Below the pieces are notes generated by a model. That model saw only the letters and a list, made by a program, of their open reading frames with translations. It was not told where the DNA came from and did no database searches. The translations under genes and the position numbers were made by a program. Shown piece by piece: positions 1-6,737 of a stretch of 12,703 bases of DNA (within the stretch, counting starts at the first letter, position 1; each line of letters begins with the position of its first letter). The stretch covers positions 4,880 to 17,582 of the forward strand of contig DQHW01000035.1 in NCBI GenBank assembly GCA_003524305.1, in the 5' to 3' direction. Origin of the DNA: Anaerolineaceae bacterium (GTDB lineage Bacteria; Chloroflexota; Anaerolineae; Anaerolineales; Anaerolineaceae).

Positions 1-678
1 GCTTTCACTCCAACCGCGACACTGACCCCGACTGCCACGGCCACCAATACTCCGTTGCCAACCAATACACCTCAGCCTCAACCTACCGCAAAACCGCTGC
101 CCACAAATGCCCCTGAAGACGGATTGCCATCTTCCTATCAAATCTCGGGGGTTAATGGTCATGGTCAGAGCTATAACCTTTCATGTGAATCCAGGGCTGC
201 TGCTGATTGGGCTGCTTTTTACGGTGTTTCACTCAGTGAGAATTCGATCCAATCTGCATTACCGATAACAGATAACCCCGAAACCGGATTCGTGGGTGAC
301 GTCAACGGCACCTGGGGACAAATCCCACCTAACGATTACGGTGTGCATGCCAACCCGATAGCCTCAATATTAAGCAGCAATGGCGTCTCAGCCAATGCCA
401 GCAAAGCTGTTTCACTTACTGAACTGCGGCGTCAAATTGCTTCTGGCAATCCGGTATTGGTTTGGGTCGTTGGCGCCGTGTGGGGAGGTTCACCCGTCAG
501 CTACACCGCATCAGATGGCAGCACAACCACCGTCGCCTATTATGAACACGTGGTCATTTTAACCGGCTATGACGAAACTGGTTTCAACATTGTGGATGGG
601 TATTCCACATATTGGCGTTCGAATTCATCCTTCTCAAGCTCGTTCGGTGCATTGAACAATATGGCTATTACGCATTAA
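1..678 (+). CDS. Secreted C39-like (papain-fold) cysteine peptidase, 5'-truncated by the window edge
   Basis: The reading frame is open from base 1 and stops with TAA at 676-678, so this is the last 225 residues of a longer protein; no start is visible. The first ~40 residues form a Thr/Pro-rich linker of TPT and NTP repeats, typical of an extracytoplasmic stalk. The remainder matches the Peptidase_C39_2 pattern: an oxyanion-hole Gln (~residue 56 of the fragment) six residues before the presumed nucleophile Cys62 in NLSCESRAAADW, then His183 in YYEHVVILTGYD, and Asp199 in NIVDGY. By family knowledge such domains are papain-like cysteine peptidases or amidases acting outside the membrane; the substrate cannot be read from sequence. 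An upstream signal peptide or further domains are expected but lie outside the window. The C39-like fold assignment is fairly secure and proteolytic activity is inferred. No partner gene is visible downstream, since the next gene is convergent. Confidence 0.8.
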   Translation, partial: AFTPTATLTPTATATNTPLPTNTPQPQPTAKPLPTNAPEDGLPSSYQISGVNGHGQSYNLSCESRAAADWAAFYGVSLSENSIQSALPITDNPETGFVGDVNGTWGQIPPNDYGVHANPIASILSSNGVSANASKAVSLTELRRQIASGNPVLVWVVGAVWGGSPVSYTASDGSTTTVAYYEHVVILTGYDETGFNIVDGYSTYWRSNSSFSSSFGALNNMAITH

Positions 679-689
679 CACCTAGTATG

Positions 690-716
690 CTTGCCAAGGT
701 TCCAAACCTTGGCAAG
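690..716. repeat. Perfect 12-bp inverted repeat after the peptidase gene
   Basis: CTTGCCAAGGTT (690-701) and AACCTTGGCAAG (705-716) are exact reverse complements around a 3-base loop, 11 bases after the peptidase stop. No T-run follows on either strand, so it is not a classical intrinsic terminator. It could still end or protect the peptidase mRNA, or be one copy of a dispersed palindromic repeat. Only the inverted repeat itself is directly seen. Confidence 0.75.
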
Positions 717-734
717 GTTGTAATTAAGACACAT

Positions 735-770
735 AAAAAAACTGCGAAGCTCATCAGCCTCGCAGTTTTA
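735..770 (-). terminator. Intrinsic terminator of the mtnA-adoK-ahcY operon
   Basis: The arms AAAACTGCGA (738-747) and TCGCAGTTTT (760-769) pair perfectly. Three further pairs (749-751 with 756-758) can form inside after one mismatch. Read on the minus strand, the hairpin is followed by a run of seven T (complement of 735-741), starting 18 bases after the ahcY stop. On the plus strand the run is only four T, so it may also weakly terminate the convergent peptidase transcript. Confidence 0.85.
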
Positions 771-787
771 ATCATCCAGTTAATGGA

Positions 788-2047
788 TTAGGTGCCTTCT
801 TCCCAGGAACCCAAGTATTTAACTTGTTCAGCAGTCAAAGTGTCACAACTGACGCCCATGGCAGCAAGTTTCAGTGCGGCGATATTCTGATCGATGGCTT
901 CTGGAACGGAATAGACCTTCTTTTCCATCTTGGCGGCGTTCTTGGTCAAGTATTCAAGGCTGAGTGCCTGGTTGGCAAAAGACATATCCATTACCGAGGC
1001 AGGATGGCCTTCTGCGGATGCCAAATTGATCAAACGACCTTCACCAAGAATGTAGATGCGGCGATTATCTTTGGTGATGTATTCTTCAACGAAGGGACGA
1101 ACCAAGCGCTTGGTCTTGGACATTTTATCCAGGGAGGGAATATTAATTTCAACATTGAAATGGCCAGAGTTGCAGACAATGGATGCATCTTTCATCACGG
1201 CAAAATGATGCTCGTCGATGACATTGATGTCTCCGGTCAAAGTGACAAAGATATCGCCGATTTTGGCAGCATCTTCCATTTTCATGACTCTGAAGCCATC
1301 CATCACGGCTTCCAAAGCCTTGAGGGGATCAACTTCAGTGACGATCACATTGGAACCCATGCCGCGCGCACGTGAAGCAAGTCCGCGACCGCACCAGCCA
1401 TAACCGGCAACCACGAAGACTTTGCCAGCCAAAAGTACGTTGGTGGCACGGATGATGCCGTCAAGGGTTGATTGACCTGTACCGTAGCGATTATCAAAGA
1501 AGTGTTTGGTCAGGGCATCGTTGATGGCAATGATCGGGTAATTCAAGGCGCCGTCTGCAGCCATGGCATGCAGGCGGATAACGCCCGTGGTGGTTTCTTC
1601 AGTTCCGGCAACCACACCAGATAAGACCTCACGGCGTTTGGTATGTAAAACGTTGACAAGGTCGGCTCCGTCATCCATGGTGAAATGAGGTTTGTGATCA
1701 ATGGCAGCGTTGATGTGTTTGTAGTAAGTGATGTTATCTTCGCCCTTGATTGCATAGACTGGAATCTCATCATGAGTAACCAATGATGCCGCAGTTTCAT
1801 CCTGGGTAGAAAGTGGATTGGAAGCAGTTAAGACAACATCCGCACCACCCGCCTGCAAAGTTTTCATCAGGTTGGCAGTCTCGGTGGTTACGTGTAAACA
1901 AGCAGAGATACGCATACCTTTAAGCGGCTGTTCTTTGGCGAAGCGTTCTTTAATCTGACGCAGAACAGGCATTTCGCGTTCTGCCCACTCGATCTTGAGT
2001 CGGCCGCCATCGGCAAGTTTAATATCCTTTACATCATAATTCGACAT
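788..2047 (-). CDS. ahcY: Adenosylhomocysteinase (S-adenosyl-L-homocysteine hydrolase), short form
   Basis: A cytosolic NAD-dependent enzyme that reversibly splits S-adenosylhomocysteine, the product-inhibitor of methyltransferases, into adenosine and homocysteine. The 419 residues carry the family motifs: His52 in LHVTTETA, Asp126 in MDDGAD, Glu151 in GTEETTTG, Lys181 and Asp185 in the K..FDNRYGTGQS segment, the NAD-binding loop GYGWCGRG at 215-222, and the C-terminal GRLINLASAEGHP. It is the short type: it lacks the internal insertion of long bacterial forms and ends at SWEEGT without the KxxHYRY tail that in many homologues reaches into the neighbouring subunit's NAD site. Archaeal and Thermotoga enzymes share this form. 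The ATG at 2045-2047 is preceded by a strong GGAGG (2053-2057). It is the last gene of an operon, 19 bases after the adenosine kinase that would consume its product. Assignment is very secure. Confidence 0.97.
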   Translation of the reverse strand: MSNYDVKDIKLADGGRLKIEWAEREMPVLRQIKERFAKEQPLKGMRISACLHVTTETANLMKTLQAGGADVVLTASNPLSTQDETAASLVTHDEIPVYAIKGEDNITYYKHINAAIDHKPHFTMDDGADLVNVLHTKRREVLSGVVAGTEETTTGVIRLHAMAADGALNYPIIAINDALTKHFFDNRYGTGQSTLDGIIRATNVLLAGKVFVVAGYGWCGRGLASRARGMGSNVIVTEVDPLKALEAVMDGFRVMKMEDAAKIGDIFVTLTGDINVIDEHHFAVMKDASIVCNSGHFNVEINIPSLDKMSKTKRLVRPFVEEYITKDNRRIYILGEGRLINLASAEGHPASVMDMSFANQALSLEYLTKNAAKMEKKVYSVPEAIDQNIAALKLAAMGVSCDTLTAEQVKYLGSWEEGT

Positions 2048-2066
2048 TTAATCCTCCAGAAAATGG

Positions 2067-3023
2067 TTAATTCAAAATATCCAACGCACCTTTATCATCA
2101 AAGTGCTTCCGGTAACGTTTGACAAAATCACTAATTGTATAGAAATGTTTTTGAGTGCCTTTTTGTTCAAGACAGTAAGTGGCTGCCAGAGCGCCCATTT
2201 GCCCGCTGGTTTGCAGGTCAAGCCCCAGCCGATATCCACGCAAGAAACCGCCTCTAAAAGCATCACCAACGCCGGTAGGATCGGCAATATGGTCTGCAGG
2301 TACAATCGGGATCAAATACTCTTTTCCGCCAGACTTAATACTTGCACCTTTTTCGCCCAGGGTGACAACCAGGAGTTTTACACAACCTTCCATGTCTTCG
2401 GCGCACAGTTCTGTATGCTTTTGCAGAAGTTCAAATTCATACTCATTACAGAAAATTGCATGTGCATTTTGAGCACCCCGGCGCAAATCTTCGTGCGGAT
2501 TTCTGGCTACTTGTTGAGAGGGGTCAAATAAATAGGGGATTCCCAATTCGATGCATTCTTCGACATATTTCTTCATAGCTGTTGGATCGTTGGGAGAGAT
2601 CACTACATAATCGGCTTCACCACGCTTCATTTCTTTTAATGAAAGTAATGAGGCATCAGCCATGGCACCTGTATAAAAACTGGCAATCTGGTTGTTTTCG
2701 AGGTCGGTATTCACAAAGAAAGATGCAGTATATTTGCCTGGCACAACTTTGGCATATTTTGTATCTATATTGTGAGTTTCAAGCCATGCCCGGTATTCTT
2801 CAAAATCTTCGCCTGCAGTGGCAAAAACCATGGGTTTTTCTCCAAGCAGAGCCAGAGTGTAGGCAATATTGGGTGCTACACCTCCGCGTTGCCGAGTCAT
2901 CGAATCTACCAAAAAAGACAAACTAATCTTGTCAAGCTTATCAGGCAATATATTCTGCTTGAAGTAACCTGGAAAAGTCATCAAATAGTCGTACGCAATA
3001 GAACCCGTGATTACAATCGCCAT
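2067..3023 (-). CDS. adoK: PfkB-family adenosine kinase
   Basis: A ribokinase-fold sugar kinase of 318 residues. By overall pattern it resembles the mycobacterial adenosine kinase (AdoK) rather than ribokinase or fructokinase: the N-terminus MAIVITGSIAYDYL, SLSFLVDSMTRQRGGVAPNI (substrate-side Gly-Gly at 47-48), the segment IASFYTGAM, DPSQQVAR at 167, and the anion-hole and catalytic motif DPTGVGDAFRGGF with base Asp254. It should phosphorylate adenosine to AMP with ATP in the cytosol. Two ATGs are adjacent (3024-3026 and 3021-3023). The second is chosen because it lies six bases from GGAAGG (3030-3035) and aligns with the family's N-terminus; the first would add one Met. The chosen start shares one base with the mtnA stop (TGATG), indicating translational coupling. 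Placement directly before ahcY supports the adenosine specificity, because removing adenosine pulls the hydrolase reaction forward. Family is certain; the exact substrate is a strong inference. Confidence 0.88.
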   Translation of the reverse strand: MAIVITGSIAYDYLMTFPGYFKQNILPDKLDKISLSFLVDSMTRQRGGVAPNIAYTLALLGEKPMVFATAGEDFEEYRAWLETHNIDTKYAKVVPGKYTASFFVNTDLENNQIASFYTGAMADASLLSLKEMKRGEADYVVISPNDPTAMKKYVEECIELGIPYLFDPSQQVARNPHEDLRRGAQNAHAIFCNEYEFELLQKHTELCAEDMEGCVKLLVVTLGEKGASIKSGGKEYLIPIVPADHIADPTGVGDAFRGGFLRGYRLGLDLQTSGQMGALAATYCLEQKGTQKHFYTISDFVKRYRKHFDDKGALDILN

Positions 3024-4075
3024 CATTTACCTTCCAACCTAATATTATAAACGCATCTTGCTAAATTTTTCTCGAATGGAGCGGTGATTATACCAGCTTC
3101 AGTAACAAGTGAAGTGATTAATTCATGTGGGGTAATATCAAAAGCCGGGTTTCGAGCCTTGGCACCAATAGGCGCCACTGGTTCACCGTGAAATTCCAGT
3201 CCTAACACCTCATCACCATCACGTTCTTCGATAGGGATCAAGTCGCCATTCGGAATGCTCATATCGAGTGTAGAAAGCGGAAACACACTGTAGACCGGCA
3301 CGCCATTGGTATGTGCTGCCAGGCTGAGCATGTATGTGCCTACCTTGTTGACGACATCCCCATTGGCTGCAACACGATCCGCACCAAAAAAAACTTTATT
3401 GACCTTGCCGCTGCGCAAGAAATAGCCGGCCGCATTATCCGTAATGATCTCATATGGAATTCCATATTGCTCGCATTCCCAGGCTGTTAATCGGGCACCT
3501 TGAAGTCTTGGCCGCGTCTCATCAACCAACAAGTGAATGTGTTTTCCTTGTTCATGTGCAAATCGGATCGCACCTAATGCAGTTCCCCAATCAACCACAG
3601 CTAACGAACCGGTATTGCAGTGATGGATGATCGTGTCTCCATCGTTAATCAGACTGGCGCCGTTTTTAGCAAGCTTCCGGTTGATCTGAATATCCTCTTC
3701 AGCCATTGCATGTGCTTCTGAGAGGAGTTTAGATGCAATCTCAACATCTGAAATGGATTCGTCGTTAACGATCTGAAGCATTCGGTTCACACCCCAAGCC
3801 AGGTTGACGGCTGTCGGTCGAGAAGCAATTAACAAGTCACCAGCACGTTTCGATTGATTACGAACATTGCCGGTGGAAGCCTTAAGTGCAGCCAGAACCA
3901 TGCCGTAAGCGCCTGCCACGGCCAATGCCGGTGCGCCGCGAATAGCCATACTGCGGATGGCTTCGATCATCTCATCCAAAGTCTGGCAATGCAAATATTC
4001 AAACCGGCGCGGCAAACGCCGCTGGTCTATCATGCTGACCTGATTTTTTTCTGGAAGCCATTCAATCGTGCGCAT
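3023..4075 (-). CDS. mtnA: S-methyl-5-thioribose-1-phosphate isomerase
   Basis: An aldose-ketose isomerase of the eIF2B-alpha/MtnA family that converts 5-methylthioribose-1-phosphate to methylthioribulose-1-phosphate in methionine salvage. The 350 residues show MAIRGAPALAVAGAYG near residues 43-58, the catalytic-cysteine motif HCNTGSLAV with Cys153, DETRPRLQGARLTAWE at 185-200, and the acid GADRVAANGD with Asp233, followed by NKVGTY. The length and the Cys-Asp spacing (80 residues) fit characterised MtnA. The ATG at 4073-4075 has GGTGGAG just upstream. It heads the mtnA-adoK-ahcY operon and its TGA overlaps the kinase start. No other methionine-salvage gene (mtnP, mtnK, mtnB, mtnC, mtnD) is in view, so the product's fate is unknown. 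Use in a 5-deoxyribose / dihydroxyacetone-phosphate shunt is an alternative, and the archaeal ribose-1,5-bisphosphate isomerases are relatives but a poorer fit. Confidence 0.93.
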   Translation of the reverse strand: MRTIEWLPEKNQVSMIDQRRLPRRFEYLHCQTLDEMIEAIRSMAIRGAPALAVAGAYGMVLAALKASTGNVRNQSKRAGDLLIASRPTAVNLAWGVNRMLQIVNDESISDVEIASKLLSEAHAMAEEDIQINRKLAKNGASLINDGDTIIHHCNTGSLAVVDWGTALGAIRFAHEQGKHIHLLVDETRPRLQGARLTAWECEQYGIPYEIITDNAAGYFLRSGKVNKVFFGADRVAANGDVVNKVGTYMLSLAAHTNGVPVYSVFPLSTLDMSIPNGDLIPIEERDGDEVLGLEFHGEPVAPIGAKARNPAFDITPHELITSLVTEAGIITAPFEKNLARCVYNIRLEGK

Positions 4076-4084
4076 TTCTCCACC

Positions 4085-4110
4085 AAAAAACGCCCCCGTG
4101 GGAGAGCGTT
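4085..4110 (-). terminator. Terminator-like hairpin in the mtnA leader, candidate attenuator
   Basis: On the minus strand, AACGC, a bulged T, CTCC, loop CAC, GGGG and GCGTT form a 9-bp stem (one G-U pair) ending in six T, the first two of them paired. The T-run abuts the mtnA ribosome-binding site. Nothing upstream is transcribed leftward, since the next gene diverges, so this hairpin can only act within the mtnA leader. The structure is seen; regulatory function is inferred. Confidence 0.6.
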
Positions 4111-4154
4111 CCTTCCATTTAAGTTTATCACGAAAACAGCCGCCACGGAATAAT

Positions 4155-4160
4155 ATTATA
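4155..4160 (-). promoter_or_regulatory. Candidate -10 element for the mtnA operon
   Basis: TATAAT is present on the minus strand and would start RNA near 4148, giving a leader of about 70 bases that contains the hairpin at 4085-4110. No convincing -35 box lies 16-18 bases upstream, where there is only an A-run. The surroundings are very AT-rich, so the match could be chance. Confidence 0.35.
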
Positions 4161-4202
4161 TCGAAAATGACAATTCATTTTTTGAATAATAAAAATTACG
4201 GT

Positions 4203-4233
4203 TAATATTTTGCTAAAATCAGCAAAAATATTA
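4203..4233. repeat. AT-rich imperfect palindrome upstream of the lipoprotein promoter
   Basis: TTTTGCT (4208-4214) and AGCAAAA (4221-4227) are perfect inverted repeats around six bases. The symmetry extends for five more pairs on each side if one A (4228) is bulged. The centre lies about 64 bases before the predicted transcription start at 4282, a common position for an activator site, and also within the divergent mtnA upstream region. It could be an operator, an UP-like element or simply AT-rich sequence. Confidence 0.4.
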
Positions 4234-4246
4234 TAACCACTACCTA

Positions 4247-4275
4247 TTGACACTTCACCCCCACTCCGTTATAAA
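4247..4275 (+). promoter_or_regulatory. Near-consensus sigma-70-type promoter of the transglycosylase lipoprotein
   Basis: TTGACA (4247-4252) is a perfect -35 box. A 17-base spacer follows, then TATAAA (4270-4275), five of six matches to the -10 consensus. Six bases later comes the ATG at 4282, so the predicted transcription start falls on or next to the start codon and no ribosome-binding site fits between them. Confidence 0.8.
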
Positions 4276-4281
4276 TTCTCT

Positions 4282-6672
4282 ATGATAAAAAAATCCATTA
4301 TTTATTCCATGGTGGCTATACTCCTGCTGGCATCTTGCACTCGAAATATCACAACGTCGCCGCTCACCCAATCCACAAATTCAACAGACCAATGGACTCC
4401 CACGCCGACGGTTACTCCCACGCCGACGCCTGAAGTACGAGTCTTAAATGGCGAATCCCTGCTCATCACAGGTGATTACGACCAAGCTTATAACGAATTT
4501 CTTGCCAGCAGTACGCAAAGTTCTGATCCCGAGCTTATTGCATCAGCCTTGTTGGGGATGGGTAAAGCGTTGTTGTTGAAAGAAGATTATTTTGGAACAG
4601 TTAATCAGTTTTCTACATTTCTGATAAATTACCCATCCGGTGAAGCACGTAATACTTCGTTTTTCTTCCTCGCCAAAGCCTATGATGCGCTCGAACAATA
4701 TCGCCTGGCCGCGGATGCATATGCCAGCTATCTCAGCGCCTTGCCTGGTCCACTGGATAGTGAGATCCATGAAATGCGCGGCAATTCGCTGTTTAATTAT
4801 GGAGATTTCACCGGCGCGATTGGTGCTTATGAAGCAGCTCTTGCAACGGCCACAGGCAGCAGATATGATCAACTCCAAATTGAATTGGCACAAGCAGCTG
4901 CTTCAGCCGGAGATAATGAAAGAGCAATCAACATTTACCTGGGTTTAATTGAAACCAGTCAAAATGGATATACCAAGGCACAATCCAATTTACTTTTAGG
5001 CCGTATTTATTTACAAATGGGTATGACTGAGCAAGCTTATGCCCGTTTTCAAGATTCAGTCGACAATTACCCTGAAGCTTATGATTCCTATTCAGCTTTG
5101 GTTCAACTCGTTGAAGACGGTCAGCCTGTCAATCAATTAAACCGGGGCATTATAGATTACAACGTCGAGCAATACGGGGTTGCCATTGAAGCACTGACAA
5201 ATTATATGGATGCCAATCCGCAGCACGATGCAACAGCTCATATTTATAAAGCATTAAGTTTTTATGAAATAAACCAATTTGAAAATGAAATTGCCGAATG
5301 GGATAAAGTGATAACGGATCATAGTACAGAAGATCAAAATTATTTTCGAGCATTTGATGAAAAATCTTACACACAATGGTTATCACTTAATCAATTTACA
5401 GAAGCAGCTCAAACCTGCCTAACCTTTGTGGCTTCGGTTCCAACATCCGCCAATGCTCCCGTGATGCTTGAAAAAGCTGCCCGTATTTACGTGGATGGCG
5501 GTTATTTATCATTGGCTGCAGAAACCTACGAACGCATTTTTACCGAGTATCCAGGTTCTGAGCAAGCTTATTACGGATTATTTAAAGCGGGAATACTCTA
5601 TTACCGCATGGGTGATTTTTCGAAGGCTCAAATTACTTTTCAAAGATTAATCGTTTTGACCGATAATCCAGAAGAACAAGCGGCTGATTACATGTGGGTC
5701 GCAAAAAGCTTCGAAAAACTAAATGATAATACAGCAGCGCAAGAGTATTTTCAAAAAGCCGCCAGTGCCGCTCCTTCTGGTTATTATGGCATCCGTGCTG
5801 CTGAAATCCTCGCTGGACAGGCTCCATTAGCGCAGCTTCAAAACATTGATTTGGCAGCAAACCTCGAAAGCGAGAAAACAAAAGCCAATCGCTGGATGGT
5901 GGATACCTTCAAGCTGGAGACTTCTGTGGATCTAAATTCGCCTTCGGAGCTGGCGAATAATCAATCCTGGATGAAAGCCGAAGTCTATAACAAACTTGGC
6001 ATGCGAGAACAGGCCAGCAGCGAATTTGAATCTCTTCGCAACAGTCTTATTGGAGATGCAGTAAACACTTACAGGTTGATGAACCGCACACTTGAATTGG
6101 GTTATTATCGCACAGCCATCTTGTGCAGTCGACATGTCTTGGATCTTGCAGGATTAAGCCAGGCGGCAACATTGACTGATCCCCCTGTTTATTTTAATCA
6201 TATACGTTTTGGATCCTATTTCCGCGACAATGTCATCCCCACGGCGCTAGAACACCAGGTGGATCCAATGTTGATTTTTAGTCTTATCCGCCAGGAAAGT
6301 TTGTTTGACAGCAGCATCACATCAGTGGCTTCAGCGAAAGGTTTAATGCAAATCACGCCTGATACTGCGGTCGGTATCGTCGAAAATTACGGGTGGCCGC
6401 CAAACTATACAATAGATGATCTGAATCGCGCATATATAAACATCCGCCTGGGTACCCATTATTTCAAACGCTGTCTTGACTTGTATGATGGGGATGCTTA
6501 CGCGGCATTGTCTTCATACAATGCAGGTGATACCGCAACGACCAGGTGGAAGGAATTGTCAGGCGGTGATAAAGATCTCTTTATAGAGATCATCAGTTAT
6601 AGTGAAACAAAAGACTATATCAAATCAATTGTCGAAAACAACGCCATCTACGAACAAATATATAAGAGGTAA
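4282..6672 (+). CDS. Lipoprotein lytic transglycosylase with TPR-like repeats (Slt70-like, GH23 family)
   Basis: A 796-residue envelope protein. Residues 1-19 are a lipoprotein signal peptide (MIKKS, a hydrophobic stretch, lipobox LLASC) with Cys19 as the lipidation site. Residues ~20-55 are a Ser/Thr/Pro linker including TPTPTVTPTPTPE. Residues ~55-530 are helical tetratricopeptide-like repeats, for example NGESLLITGDYDQAYNEF and FNYGDFTGAIGAYEAAL. The C-terminal ~150 residues are a soluble lytic transglycosylase domain with catalytic Glu672 in IRQESLF, GLMQITP at 687-693 and SYNAGD around 745-750. By family knowledge it cleaves the MurNAc-GlcNAc bond of peptidoglycan with 1,6-anhydro product formation. 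The repeats probably form a scaffold as the superhelical domain of Slt70 does. The ATG at 4282 is chosen because it gives the complete signal peptide; no Shine-Dalgarno precedes it, in line with a leaderless mRNA. It is a single gene, divergent from mtnA. Confidence 0.92.
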   Translation: MIKKSIIYSMVAILLLASCTRNITTSPLTQSTNSTDQWTPTPTVTPTPTPEVRVLNGESLLITGDYDQAYNEFLASSTQSSDPELIASALLGMGKALLLKEDYFGTVNQFSTFLINYPSGEARNTSFFFLAKAYDALEQYRLAADAYASYLSALPGPLDSEIHEMRGNSLFNYGDFTGAIGAYEAALATATGSRYDQLQIELAQAAASAGDNERAINIYLGLIETSQNGYTKAQSNLLLGRIYLQMGMTEQAYARFQDSVDNYPEAYDSYSALVQLVEDGQPVNQLNRGIIDYNVEQYGVAIEALTNYMDANPQHDATAHIYKALSFYEINQFENEIAEWDKVITDHSTEDQNYFRAFDEKSYTQWLSLNQFTEAAQTCLTFVASVPTSANAPVMLEKAARIYVDGGYLSLAAETYERIFTEYPGSEQAYYGLFKAGILYYRMGDFSKAQITFQRLIVLTDNPEEQAADYMWVAKSFEKLNDNTAAQEYFQKAASAAPSGYYGIRAAEILAGQAPLAQLQNIDLAANLESEKTKANRWMVDTFKLETSVDLNSPSELANNQSWMKAEVYNKLGMREQASSEFESLRNSLIGDAVNTYRLMNRTLELGYYRTAILCSRHVLDLAGLSQAATLTDPPVYFNHIRFGSYFRDNVIPTALEHQVDPMLIFSLIRQESLFDSSITSVASAKGLMQITPDTAVGIVENYGWPPNYTIDDLNRAYINIRLGTHYFKRCLDLYDGDAYAALSSYNAGDTATTRWKELSGGDKDLFIEIISYSETKDYIKSIVENNAIYEQIYKR
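4396..4428 (+). repeat. 15-bp direct repeat coding the Thr-Pro linker
   Basis: ACTCCCACGCCGACG occurs at 4396-4410 and again at 4414-4428, an 18-base period. It encodes the TPTPTVTPTPTP part of the lipoprotein linker. Such in-frame repeats can expand or contract by slippage without breaking the protein. Confidence 0.85.
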
Positions 6673-6685
6673 AAAAATTTAAAAC

Positions 6686-6720
6686 AAATCCCCCGCCGAT
6701 AAAATATCGGCGGGGGATTT
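6686..6720. terminator. Strong bidirectional intrinsic terminator
   Basis: AAATCCCCCGCCGAT (6686-6700) is perfectly complementary to 6706-6720, with a GC-rich core; an extra A-T pair leaves a 3-base loop. T-rich sequence follows on the plus strand (TTTTCTTT) and a longer T-rich stretch on the minus strand (complement of 6671-6684). It lies between the convergent lipoprotein and ppdK genes and should end both transcripts. Confidence 0.92.
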
Positions 6721-6737
6721 TCTTTAATATAAACGAA

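Noticed and set aside
824..1375. Long open frame on the plus strand opposite ahcY (about 183 codons)
   Set aside because: It is antisense to a gene with full family motifs, has no recognisable domain or ribosome site, and its composition is explained by the codon pattern of ahcY.
4076..4281. Known SAM riboswitch in the mtnA leader
   Set aside because: No GAGGTGGAGGGA-type P1/P2 start or other class-defining core was found by eye; only the terminator-like hairpin is supported.
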